Shown: positions 36,414 to 45,112 of the stretch, piece by piece
Numbering within the stretch: the stretch's first letter is position 1
Layout: each line of letters starts with the position of its first letter
Source: Reyranella aquatilis
GTDB lineage: Bacteria; Pseudomonadota; Alphaproteobacteria; Reyranellales; Reyranellaceae
NCBI RefSeq assembly: GCF_020880995.1
Contig: NZ_JAJISD010000002.1
Span: forward strand, 62,001-126,000
Direction of reading: 5' to 3'
Length of the DNA stretch: 64,000 nucleotides
Made by a program: the position numbers and the translations under genes
Notes under the pieces: model-generated
Told to the model about the DNA's origin: nothing
Databases searched by the model: none
What the model saw: only the letters and a program-made list of their open reading frames with translations

Positions 36414-37691
36414 CTAGTCGATGATCGCGGCTTGCACCATGCTGCGGAATTGATTGCGCAGCGCAATCCGGTCCGGATCGCTCACCTGCACCATGTAAAT
36501 TGCAGTCAAGTCGTTCTTCGGATCGATCCAGAACAGCGTTCCGGCGTTGCCGGCCCAGCCATACTCGCCGACCGAGCCCGGCAGCGCCGCCTCGCCCGTC
36601 ATGGTCCTGACTTCGAAGCCCAGACCGAAGCCCAGTCCCGGCGGCCGGCCCGGCCGCGTCGGCCCGGTGTGGTCCGCCGTCATGAAGGCCAGCGTCTGCT
36701 TGCCGATCAGGCGCCTGCCGTCCAGTTCGCCGCCGTTGCCGAGCATGGCGGCAAAGCGCAGGTAGTCGGCCATCGTCGAGGTAAGCCCGCCGCCGCCGGA
36801 TTCATACTTCGCGCCATCGTCGACCTTGAAGCGCGGCGTCATCGGCTGGCCACCGGGACGCGGTCCCGGCTGCGCGGCCCGCGCCAGCTTGGCGGCCGGC
36901 ACCTGGAACTGCGTATCGACCATGCCCAGCGGCTTGAAGATGCGTTCCGAGAGCGATTCCCCCAGGGTCTTGCCGTCGACCACCTCGATCAGCCGGCCCA
37001 GCACGTCGGTCGATACGCCGTATTCCCAGCGTGCACCGGGTGAAAAGCGCAGCGGCAGGGTCGAGAGCTTGCTGACAAACTCCTGGTTGCTCATCGAGCG
37101 GTCGCCGATCTTGGCGGCGACATAGGCCTGGTTCACCAGCGACGTGCCGCGGCCACCGTAGATCAGGCCCGACGTGTGGCGCAGCAGGTCCTGCACCGTC
37201 ATCGGCCGCTCCGGGTCCGACAGCAGCAGCGAGTGGGTCCCGTCGGCGGCGGTCTTCTCCTGCGCGACCTTCATCTTGCCGATCTCGGGCAGGAACCTGG
37301 ATACCGGATCGCTGACCTGCAGCCGTCCTTCCTCCACCATCTGCATGACTGCCAGGCTCACGATCGGCTTGGTCATGGAATAGATGCGGAAGATCGCGTC
37401 GGGCTTCATCGGATCGGGCGAGGCCGCCGGGTCGCGCTTGCCCAGCGTCGAGACCCACGCGACCTTGCCGCGCCGTGCCACCAGCATGACAGCGCCCGGT
37501 ACCAGCCCGTCGTCGACATGCTTCTGCGTCGCCGCCTCGATGCGCTTCAACTGCGCCGACGACAGTCCGACGTCCTCCGGCTTCGCCGCCATCGGCAGCA
37601 CCCAGTTCTGGGCCTGGGCCGGCGGCGCCAGCATCGATCCGACGAAAGCCAGCGACGCAAGTCCGACGGTCGCGAAAGCAAGTCTCGTCAT
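36414..37691 (-). CDS. Beta-lactamase/class C-like serine hydrolase (secreted)
   Basis: A 425-aa exported hydrolase. A signal peptide (about residues 1-27, ending PPAQAQ) leads into the class C/esterase fold. The nucleophile motif is S105-M-T-K108, the second motif is Y-G-V in RWEYGVSTDVLG, and the third is HTGP/HxG-like late in the protein. It may be an esterase or peptidase rather than an antibiotic-resistance enzyme. It sits 26 bp before the liv-type binding protein in the same direction and may release the ligand that system imports. Confidence 0.9.
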   Translation of the reverse strand: MTRLAFATVGLASLAFVGSMLAPPAQAQNWVLPMAAKPEDVGLSSAQLKRIEAATQKHVDDGLVPGAVMLVARRGKVAWVSTLGKRDPAASPDPMKPDAIFRIYSMTKPIVSLAVMQMVEEGRLQVSDPVSRFLPEIGKMKVAQEKTAADGTHSLLLSDPERPMTVQDLLRHTSGLIYGGRGTSLVNQAYVAAKIGDRSMSNQEFVSKLSTLPLRFSPGARWEYGVSTDVLGRLIEVVDGKTLGESLSERIFKPLGMVDTQFQVPAAKLARAAQPGPRPGGQPMTPRFKVDDGAKYESGGGGLTSTMADYLRFAAMLGNGGELDGRRLIGKQTLAFMTADHTGPTRPGRPPGLGFGLGFEVRTMTGEAALPGSVGEYGWAGNAGTLFWIDPKNDLTAIYMVQVSDPDRIALRNQFRSMVQAAIID

Positions 37692-37789
37692 GGTGTCTCT
37701 CCCCCGATGTTTTGTGGGAGCATACGCCCGACAAGGATGCTCGTCAGGTGTTGTAGCTCAGAGCCTCCGGAGTGGCTCACCTACCTGCC

Positions 37790-38677
37790 TCAGGACCGCC
37801 CCTCGAGCAGCGGGCGCTCGCGCTGGAAGAGCGCGATGACGGCGTCCATGACGGCGCGCACACGCGGCAGCGCGCGCAGGTCGCGATGGACCAGCAGCCA
37901 CTGGTCGGCGAAGACGTCGGGGATCACGCCGCCGACACGACGCAGCATCGGATCGGGATCTGCGAGGTGGCACGGCAGCACCGCGAGCCCGGCACCGGTG
38001 CGCGCCGCCTCGTGCAGGACCAGCCAGTTGTTGCCGCGGATTTCCGGCCGGCGTCCGCCCCGGAACTCCAGCAGCCAGCTCTGCCCCTGCATGCGGAGAT
38101 GATCGTCGTCGAAGCCGACCCAGGGCAGCGCGGCCAGCGCCGCCGGGGTGGTCTTCTTCACTGGAAGACTTCGCGCGGCATAGATCGCATAGGCGAGCCG
38201 CCCGAGCTTGCGCGCGACGATCCCGTGCAACTCCGGCACCTGCTCGCGAATCAGCAGATCGGCCTCGCGGCGCGAGAGGTTGGCCAGCGTATGGCTCGAC
38301 ACGACTTCGAACTCGATCTGCTGGAGCTTGCTCCGGAGCTCGGCGGAATAGCGGGCGATCAGCGCGGCGGTCGCTTCTTCCGCCGACAGGCGCACCGTTC
38401 CACTCACCGTGTCGCTGAGGCCGGCACTGCGGCGGTGGATGGATTGCGCCGCCTTCTCCATCGCCTCGGTGTCCGCCAGCAGCTCCTCACCCGCACTGGT
38501 CGGCACGAACCGGTCGGGCAACCGGTCGAATAGACGGGCGCCGATCTGCTTTTCCAGCACCTGTACCCGGCGCGACACCGTGGGATGGCTGACTCCCAGG
38601 GCCTTCGCCGCCGTCGTCAGCGTGCCGCCCCGCGCCAAAGCGAGGAAGATGCGGAGATCGTCCCAGTTCTTGTCCAT
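37790..38677 (-). CDS. LysR-family transcriptional regulator
   Basis: A 295-aa regulator. The N-terminal winged helix is WDDLRIFLALARGGTLTTAAKALGVSHPTVSRRVQVLEKQIGARLFDR, then a LysR substrate-binding domain (DTVSGTVRLSAEEATAALIARY onward). The subgroup resembles those with short WDDLRxFLxxAR starts. It is divergent from the double ABC exporter with 71 bp between starts. The gap carries two direct GAATTGT repeats (38684-38690 and 38705-38711), candidate half-sites. It likely controls the exporter operon. Confidence 0.93.
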   Translation of the reverse strand: MDKNWDDLRIFLALARGGTLTTAAKALGVSHPTVSRRVQVLEKQIGARLFDRLPDRFVPTSAGEELLADTEAMEKAAQSIHRRSAGLSDTVSGTVRLSAEEATAALIARYSAELRSKLQQIEFEVVSSHTLANLSRREADLLIREQVPELHGIVARKLGRLAYAIYAARSLPVKKTTPAALAALPWVGFDDDHLRMQGQSWLLEFRGGRRPEIRGNNWLVLHEAARTGAGLAVLPCHLADPDPMLRRVGGVIPDVFADQWLLVHRDLRALPRVRAVMDAVIALFQRERPLLEGRS

Positions 38678-38748
38678 GTTCAGAATTGTACAGCGGGCTT
38701 TCCGAATTGTGGACTGACGAATACTGATGTTCGCCGTAGCATTGCCGC

Positions 38749-41700
38749 ATGCACATCGAACCCCGCCTTCTCGTCTTCACCAAGGGCGTGCGCACCCGTA
38801 TCGCCGCCACCGTCGCCATCGGCCTTCTGGGCGTGGCCTGCGGCATCGCGCGGCTCGGCCTGCTAGGATGGCTGATCGGCCAGATCTTCGTCGGGCGCCC
38901 GCTGCAGGAACTCGTGCTGCCGATCCTGCTGATCGCAGGCGTGATGGTGCTGCGCGGCATCGCCGAGCATTGGCGCGCGGTGATGGCGCACGAGACGGCG
39001 GCGCGCGTGCAGAAGGTCCTGCGCCGCACGCTCTACGACAAGGTGGCGTCGCTCGGGCCCGCAACCGTGGGAAGGCAGCGTTCCGGTGGCCTGACCCTCT
39101 CGATGATTGACGGCGTCGAGCAGCTCGAGACCTATTTCGGTCAGTTCCTGCCTCAGTTCCTGATCGCCCTGCTGACGCCCGTGCTGATCTTCGCCGTCAT
39201 CTCGTTCATCGACCTGCCGGTGGCGCTGGTCATGCTGGGCTTCGCGCTGGTCGCCCTGTTCGCGCCCGCCCTCTGGCACAAGTGGGACGTGCGTGCCTCG
39301 ATCGCCCGGATGACCGCCTACAAGTCCTTTGCCGCGGAATTCCTCGATTCGATCCAGGGCCTGGCGACGCTGAAGGCGTTCGGCCAGGGCAAGGCGCGCG
39401 CCGACAAGCTCGAAGTGGAAGCGCGCGATCTGTTCCGCCGCACCATGTGGGTGCTGGGCACCAATTCGCTGGCGCGCGGCATCACCGACACCTCGATCGC
39501 GGGTGGTGCGGCGGCGGCGCTGATCTACGGCGCGTCGCGGGTCGAAGCGGGCTCGATGACGCTCACCGCGCTGCTGGTCATCCTGATGCTCGGCATCGAG
39601 ATCTTCCGTCCGATGCGCGAGCTGCGCTCGGTGCTGCACCAGGGCATGGTCGGCCTCTCGGCGGCGCAGGGCATCTACCGCATCCTCGACGACACCCCGT
39701 CCGTGGTCGATCCGGCGCCGGCCCGGCTCGACGGCCTGCTGGCGCCCACCATCGCCTTCGAAGACGTACGCTTCGCCTATCCCGGCACGCGCCGCACCGT
39801 GCACGAACAACTGAACTTCACGGCCGCGGCCGGTGAGCGCCTCGGGCTCGTGGGCTCGTCGGGCGGCGGCAAATCGTCGATCGTGCGCCTGCTGCTGCGA
39901 TTCTACGATCCCGACCAGGGCCGCATCCTGCTGGGCGGCCACGACCTGCGCACGCTTTCCTTTGCCCAGATCCGCTCGCTGATCTCGGTGGTGAACCAGG
40001 ACACATTCCTGTTCCACGGCACGGTCGAGGAGAACATCCGCCTCGGCCGTCCCGGCGCCTCCGCGCAGGAGCTCGAGGATGCCGCGCGTGCCGCCAACAT
40101 CCACGACTTCATCCTGAGCCTGCCGCAGGGCTATGCGACGATCATCGGCGAGAAGGGCATCAAACTCTCGGGCGGTCAGCGCCAGCGCGTCGCCATCGCC
40201 CGCGCCCTGCTGCGCGACACGCCGATCCTCGTGCTCGACGAGGCGCTCTCCGCCGTCGATGCCGAGAACGAGGCGGTGATCCAGGAAGCGCTCGACCGGC
40301 TGATGCAGGGCCGCACCACGCTCATCCTGGCGCATCGTCTCTCCAGCGTGATCGACTGCGACCGCATCCTCGTGCTCGACCGCGGCCATGTCGCGGAGGA
40401 AGGCAAGCATGCGGCGCTGATGGGCCGGGGCGGCGTCTATGCGCAGCTCATGGCCGAACAGGCCCGCGAGCAGCAGGCCGGCGTGACGCTCGACATGCTC
40501 GATGCGCCCCAGCGCGCGGAGACGATCGCCAGCACGTCGGGCGGCGCGGTCAAACCCGTCACCGAAGGCATCATCAAGGCCGAAGGCCTCACCTGGTACC
40601 AGGTCGTCGTCGCCCTGATGAAGGTCATCATGCCCTGGAAGGGCAAGCTCACCGCCACCTTCCTGCTGGGCGTGGCGCGCGTGGTCTCCTTCATCGGCAT
40701 CGGCGTGCTCTCGGCGCTGATCGTGCTGGCGCTCAAGAACCACCAACCCTATGGCGGCCTGGCCATCGCACTGGCGATCCTCGCCCCCGTTTCGGGAATC
40801 CTGCACTGGTTCGAGTCCTGGCTGGCGCACGACATGGCGTTCCGCCTGCTGGCCGAGATGCGCATCGACGCCTTCCGCAAGCTCGACGCGCTGGCGCCGG
40901 CCTATCTCACGCGCCGCCGCACCGGCGATCTGATGGCGCTGGCGACGCACGACATCGAACTGGTCGAATATTTCTTCGCGCACACCGTGGCGCCGGCCTT
41001 CGTCGCCATCCTGATCCCCGCCGCCGTGGTGATCGCCCTTGCCACGACCAGCGGCTGGCTGGCGATCACGCTGGTGCCGTTCCTGCTGGCCGTCGGCCTC
41101 AGCCCGTTCCTGATGCGCAAGCGCGTCGACCGGCTGGGCAGCCAGGCGCGCGAGGCAGCGGGAGAACTCGGCGCTTTCGCCGTCGATTCCGTGCAGGGCC
41201 TTGGCGAGATCGTGGCGAACCAGCAGGAGCGCGCGCGCGGCGAGCGGCTCGACGAGCTGTCGCAGCGGCACATCGCGCTGCGCCTGCCGTTCTTCAGCGA
41301 GCTCACGATGCAGCACGCCATCCTCGAAGTGCTGACAGGGCTGGGCGGCCTCGCCATCGTCGTGGTCGGCGCGATCCTCGCCTCGCGCGGCGCGCTCGAT
41401 CCCGGCCTGCTGCCCCTGATGACGATCCTCGCGATGTCGGCCTTCCTGCCGGTCTCCGAAATCGCGCAGATCGGGCGGCAACTCGCCGACACGCTGGGTG
41501 CCACGCGCCGGGTCTATGCACTCGCCAACGAGCCGATCCCGGTGCGCGACGGTCCGGGCGTTGCGGCGGCGCGCGGCGCCGCGGCGCTGGCCCTCGAAAA
41601 GGTGAACTTCACCTATCCCGGCCAGACACGGCGCGCTCTTTCGGATGTCAGCTTCGAGATTCCCGCCGGCAAGACCGTGGCACTGGTCGGCACCTCGGGC

Positions 41701-42330
41701 GCGGGCAAGACCACGACGGCTCAGCTGCTGATGCGCTTCTGGGATCCGGATACGGGCCGCATCACGCTGAACGGCGCGGACCTGCGCGATTACAAGCTCG
41801 ACGAACTGCGCGGACTCGTGGCGCTCGTGGCGCAGGACACCTACCTGTTCAACGACACGCTGCGCGCCAACATCCTGATCGCGCGGCCCGAGGCCACGGA
41901 GGCCGAGCTGCTCGCCGCCATCGAGCATGCCTCGCTGGGCGAACTGGTCGCGACCCTGCCACAGGGTCTCGACTCAGCCGTCGGCGAGCGCGGCACCAGC
42001 CTGAGCGGCGGCCAGCGCCAGCGCGTGGCCATCGCGCGCGCTTTCCTGAAGGATGCCCCCATCCTGATCCTCGACGAGGCGACGTCGCATCTCGACGCGG
42101 TGAACGAACAGGCGGTGCGCCGCGCGCTCGACGTGCTGAAGGCCGATCGCACGACCATCGTGATCGCGCATCGTCTGTCGACGGTACGCGATGCCGACCT
42201 GATCGTGGTGCTCGACGAAGGCCGCGTTGCGGAAAGTGGAACACACGCCACCCTGGTTTCGCGCGGCGGTCTCTATGCGCGACTGGTGTCGCGCCAGCTT
42301 GCATCGGTCTACGCGCCGGCTGCACAGTGA
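38749..42330 (+). CDS. Double ABC exporter in one polypeptide (TMD-NBD-TMD-NBD)
   Basis: A 1193-aa fusion of two ABC half-exporters, each with about six helices and an ATPase. First half: Walker A GSSGGGKSS (369-377), LSGGQ (473-477), Walker B LDEALS (496-501), H529. Second half: Walker A GTSGAGKTT (981-989), LSGGQ (1085-1089), DEATS (1109-1113), H1141. Both nucleotide sites look competent. The halves resemble the CydD/CydC group more than lipid A or drug exporters, but no cytochrome bd genes are near. It is first in a plus-strand run with a flavin monooxygenase 4 nt later, so it may export a product or reductant related to that pathway. Confidence 0.93.
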   Translation: MHIEPRLLVFTKGVRTRIAATVAIGLLGVACGIARLGLLGWLIGQIFVGRPLQELVLPILLIAGVMVLRGIAEHWRAVMAHETAARVQKVLRRTLYDKVASLGPATVGRQRSGGLTLSMIDGVEQLETYFGQFLPQFLIALLTPVLIFAVISFIDLPVALVMLGFALVALFAPALWHKWDVRASIARMTAYKSFAAEFLDSIQGLATLKAFGQGKARADKLEVEARDLFRRTMWVLGTNSLARGITDTSIAGGAAAALIYGASRVEAGSMTLTALLVILMLGIEIFRPMRELRSVLHQGMVGLSAAQGIYRILDDTPSVVDPAPARLDGLLAPTIAFEDVRFAYPGTRRTVHEQLNFTAAAGERLGLVGSSGGGKSSIVRLLLRFYDPDQGRILLGGHDLRTLSFAQIRSLISVVNQDTFLFHGTVEENIRLGRPGASAQELEDAARAANIHDFILSLPQGYATIIGEKGIKLSGGQRQRVAIARALLRDTPILVLDEALSAVDAENEAVIQEALDRLMQGRTTLILAHRLSSVIDCDRILVLDRGHVAEEGKHAALMGRGGVYAQLMAEQAREQQAGVTLDMLDAPQRAETIASTSGGAVKPVTEGIIKAEGLTWYQVVVALMKVIMPWKGKLTATFLLGVARVVSFIGIGVLSALIVLALKNHQPYGGLAIALAILAPVSGILHWFESWLAHDMAFRLLAEMRIDAFRKLDALAPAYLTRRRTGDLMALATHDIELVEYFFAHTVAPAFVAILIPAAVVIALATTSGWLAITLVPFLLAVGLSPFLMRKRVDRLGSQAREAAGELGAFAVDSVQGLGEIVANQQERARGERLDELSQRHIALRLPFFSELTMQHAILEVLTGLGGLAIVVVGAILASRGALDPGLLPLMTILAMSAFLPVSEIAQIGRQLADTLGATRRVYALANEPIPVRDGPGVAAARGAAALALEKVNFTYPGQTRRALSDVSFEIPAGKTVALVGTSGAGKTTTAQLLMRFWDPDTGRITLNGADLRDYKLDELRGLVALVAQDTYLFNDTLRANILIARPEATEAELLAAIEHASLGELVATLPQGLDSAVGERGTSLSGGQRQRVAIARAFLKDAPILILDEATSHLDAVNEQAVRRALDVLKADRTTIVIAHRLSTVRDADLIVVLDEGRVAESGTHATLVSRGGLYARLVSRQLASVYAPAAQ

Positions 42331-42334
42331 GAGG

Positions 42335-43657
42335 ATGAAGCGACAGCTCCACCTCAACCTCTTCATCCAGAGTCGGGGCCATCACGAAGCGTCGTGGCGG
42401 CACCCCGACTCCTCAGCCCTCGCGCTGACCGACATCGAGTATTTCCGCGACCTCGCGCGGCGCGCCGAGACCGGCCTCTTCGATTCGATCTTCCTGGCCG
42501 ATCAGCTGGCGCTGGCCGACACCGTGGCGCACGCCGCCAGCACCTGGCTGGAGCCGATCACGGCGCTGGCCGCCATCGCCGGCTCGACCCAGCGCATCGG
42601 GCTGATCGCCACGGCCTCGACCACCTATTCGGAACCGTTCAACCTCGCGCGGCAATTCGGCTCACTGGACCATATCAGCGGCGGCCGTGTCGGCTGGAAC
42701 ATCGTGACTTCCTGGCTCGCGCCGGCTGCGCGCAACTTCGGCGGCGCGGGTCTGGTGAGCCACGACGAACGCTACGAGCGCGGCGAGGAGTTCGTGCAGG
42801 TCGCGAAGGCCCTATGGGATAGCTGGGCCGACGATGCCGTGCTCGACGACCGCGCCAGCGGGCACTACGCGCGCGCCGATCGCATCCGGCCGATCAACCA
42901 CGAGGGCAAGTTCTATCGCGTCGCCGGACCGCTCAACATGCCGCGCGGCCCTCAGGGGCGACCGGTCTTCGTCCAGGCAGGCTCATCCGAGACCGGTCGT
43001 CGCTTCGCCGCGCGCCATGCCGAGGCCGTGTTCACTGCTCAAATGGAGAAGAGCACCGCGCAGGAATTCTATGCCGACCTGAAGAAGCTGGCGGCGGCCG
43101 AAGGGCGGCCGTCCGAGCATGTGTTGATCCTGCCCGGCCTCAGCCCGGTGATCGCGTCGACCGAAACCGAGGCCCGGCGACTGGCACAGGATCTCAACGA
43201 GCTCACCGATCCCGAGGTCGGCCGCAAGCGCCTGAGCGGGCGGTTCGGCGGTCACGACTTCTCGCACCTTCCTCTCGACCAGCCGCTGACGCCCGAGGAC
43301 TTTCCCGATCCCGGCACCGTGCAGGCCGCGCGCAGCCGCACGGAAGTCATCGTGGGACTCGTTCGCCGCGAGCAATTCACCCTGCGCCAATTACTGGCCT
43401 ATCTCGCGGGCGCTCGCGGTCACTACACCACCGCCGGCACTCCGGAACAGATCGCCGACCTGATCGAGGAATGGTTCGAGGATGGCGCCGCCGACGGCTT
43501 CAACCTCATGCCGCCGCTGCTGCCCTCGATGCTCGACATGTTCGTGGCCGAAGTCGTGCCGATCCTCCAGAAGCGCGGACTTTTCCGCACCGAGTATGAA
43601 GGCACCACGCTGCGCGATCATTTCGGCTTGCCGCGCCCGGGCACTTCGTCATCCTGA
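42335..43657 (+). CDS. FMN-dependent monooxygenase, NtaA/SnaA/DszA family (LLM class)
   Basis: A 440-aa two-component flavin monooxygenase of the bacterial luciferase fold. Motifs are LHLNLFIQSRGHHEASWRHP at the start, SIFLADQL, HISGGRVGWNIVTSWL and the late HYTTAGTPEQIADLIEEWF. Such enzymes oxidise nitrilotriacetate, EDTA, thiophenes, dimethyl sulfide or dibenzothiophene sulfone, using reduced FMN from a separate reductase that is not seen nearby. ATG at 42335 is preferred over 42227, which overlaps the exporter. The ribosome binding site GAGAGG touches the ATG, so translation probably depends on coupling. Confidence 0.93.
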   Translation: MKRQLHLNLFIQSRGHHEASWRHPDSSALALTDIEYFRDLARRAETGLFDSIFLADQLALADTVAHAASTWLEPITALAAIAGSTQRIGLIATASTTYSEPFNLARQFGSLDHISGGRVGWNIVTSWLAPAARNFGGAGLVSHDERYERGEEFVQVAKALWDSWADDAVLDDRASGHYARADRIRPINHEGKFYRVAGPLNMPRGPQGRPVFVQAGSSETGRRFAARHAEAVFTAQMEKSTAQEFYADLKKLAAAEGRPSEHVLILPGLSPVIASTETEARRLAQDLNELTDPEVGRKRLSGRFGGHDFSHLPLDQPLTPEDFPDPGTVQAARSRTEVIVGLVRREQFTLRQLLAYLAGARGHYTTAGTPEQIADLIEEWFEDGAADGFNLMPPLLPSMLDMFVAEVVPILQKRGLFRTEYEGTTLRDHFGLPRPGTSSS

Positions 43658-43689
43658 CGGTAACTGGCCGGTCAGGGAGAAGTCGTGCG

Positions 43690-44073
43690 ATGTTCAGCCA
43701 TGTGACGATCGGAAGCAACGATGTTGGCCGGGCCAAGGCCTTCTACGATGCGCTGCTGCAGCCACTCGGTCTGGTGCGGCACATGGACTACCCCCACGCG
43801 GTGGGTTACGGACCGGCCGGCGGCCGCCCGCAGCTGTGGGTGCTCAGTCCGCTCGACAAGAGGGCAGCCTCGGTAGGCAACGGGATCACCATCGGTCTGG
43901 AGGCGCCCGATCGCGGCGCCGTCGACGCGGCTTACAAGGCGGCCCTCGCGGCCGGCGGCACGGACGAAGGAGCTCCCGGCCTCCGCGCGCACTATCACCC
44001 GAACTATTATGGCGGGTATCTGCGTGACCTTGACGGCAACAAGATCTGTGTTGTCTGTCATCACAAGCCCTAG
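43690..44073 (+). CDS. VOC family protein (glyoxalase/bleomycin-resistance fold)
   Basis: A 127-aa small metalloenzyme-type protein of two beta-alpha-beta-beta-beta modules. It begins MFSHVTIGSNDVGRAKAFYDALL and ends YYGGYLRDLDGNKICVVCHHKP, giving the His/Glu-type positions expected; the last pair of His may be tail. Members include glyoxalase I, extradiol dioxygenases and resistance proteins. It follows the monooxygenase by 32 bp with GGGAGAAG upstream of ATG 43690. Confidence 0.9.
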   Translation: MFSHVTIGSNDVGRAKAFYDALLQPLGLVRHMDYPHAVGYGPAGGRPQLWVLSPLDKRAASVGNGITIGLEAPDRGAVDAAYKAALAAGGTDEGAPGLRAHYHPNYYGGYLRDLDGNKICVVCHHKP

Positions 44074-44109
44074 CCGATCCGGTAAGCGTCGAATTGCGTA
44101 GTTCAGGAC

Positions 44110-45093
44110 ATGGCCCCCTTTTCCCGCCGCGCCCTGTTGGCGTCCGCCAGCGCGGCCCTTCTGCCGCATTCGGCCATCGCGCAATCCGCACTGCCGGAGC
44201 GCGCCATCCGGATCTGGGTCGGATTTGCAGCGGGTGGCGGCTCCGATGTCGTGGCGCGCGCCATCGCGCCCTCCATCCAGCAGCGCCTGACACGGCCCGT
44301 CACCGTCGAGAACCGTCCCGGCGCCGGCGGCGCCGCGATGGGCGATGCCTTGAAGAAGGCTGCGCCCGACGGGGCCACGGTCGGCTTGCTGCCGAGCACC
44401 ACGCTGATCGGCCGCCTGACATCGCCCGCAACCTTTCCGTTCGATCCGCTGCGCGATCTCGCCCCCCTCGGGATCGTCGGGACTTTCGAGACGGCGTTCG
44501 TCGTGTCGCAGTCGATCGACGTGCGGACCATGGCCGAGTATGCGCAATGGGTGAAGAACGGGCCGCCGGAACGGCGTCGCTTCGGGACGGCCGCGCCCGA
44601 CACTTTCTCTCAGTACTTCGCACAACTGCTCGCGCAGCAATACGGCGTCACCCTCGAACCCGTGCCCTTCCGCGGCACCGGCCCGATGTCCTCGGATCTC
44701 GGTCAGGGCCGCATTCCGGCGGGTTGCGGCGGGCTCGCCTCCTTCGTTCACCATCATCGCAGCGGCAAGCTGAGGGTGCTGACGACGTCGGGCGCGGCTC
44801 GCAATCCCGTGCTCCCCGACGTGCCGACGGTCGTCGAGCTGGGATTCCCGCGGCTTCAATTCGTCGACTGGTATGGATTCTTCGCGCCCGGCGGCCTGCC
44901 CCCGCAACTCGTCGAGGCCTGGGATCGCGCACTGACCAATGCCGTCGATGTGCCGGAAACGAGGGAACAGCTCAGGCAATACGGCGTTGTCGTCAACGTG
45001 ACCGGGGCGGATGAATGCGCAAGACGCCTCGCCGCGGACTTCGAGCGTTGGCGCACGCTGCTTGACACGCTGGGCATACGGGTCGCCAATTGA
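44110..45093 (+). CDS. Bug/TctC-family tripartite tricarboxylate-type binding protein
   Basis: A 327-aa periplasmic binding protein. Signal peptide (RRALLASASAALLPHSAIAQ), then RAIRIWVGFAAGGGSDVVARAIA and NRPGAGGAAMGDALKKAAPDG, the conserved Bug motifs. These proteins bind carboxylates or amides and are usually paired with TctA/TctB, neither of which is here, as is typical for orphan Bug genes. It sits between the VOC gene and the glutaredoxin-DinB gene, 19 nt before the latter. Confidence 0.93.
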   Translation: MAPFSRRALLASASAALLPHSAIAQSALPERAIRIWVGFAAGGGSDVVARAIAPSIQQRLTRPVTVENRPGAGGAAMGDALKKAAPDGATVGLLPSTTLIGRLTSPATFPFDPLRDLAPLGIVGTFETAFVVSQSIDVRTMAEYAQWVKNGPPERRRFGTAAPDTFSQYFAQLLAQQYGVTLEPVPFRGTGPMSSDLGQGRIPAGCGGLASFVHHHRSGKLRVLTTSGAARNPVLPDVPTVVELGFPRLQFVDWYGFFAPGGLPPQLVEAWDRALTNAVDVPETREQLRQYGVVVNVTGADECARRLAADFERWRTLLDTLGIRVAN

Positions 45094-45112
45094 GGGCGTT
45101 CGGGAGAGAATC

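Noticed and set aside
36414..37691. Antibiotic-resistance beta-lactamase
   Set aside because: Only the general SxxK serine-hydrolase fold is visible; the 425-aa size and third motif fit esterase/peptidase relatives better.
38863..41928. About 1020-codon open frame on the minus strand opposite the double ABC exporter
   Set aside because: No domain or start signal; it mirrors the exporter's third-position GC pattern.
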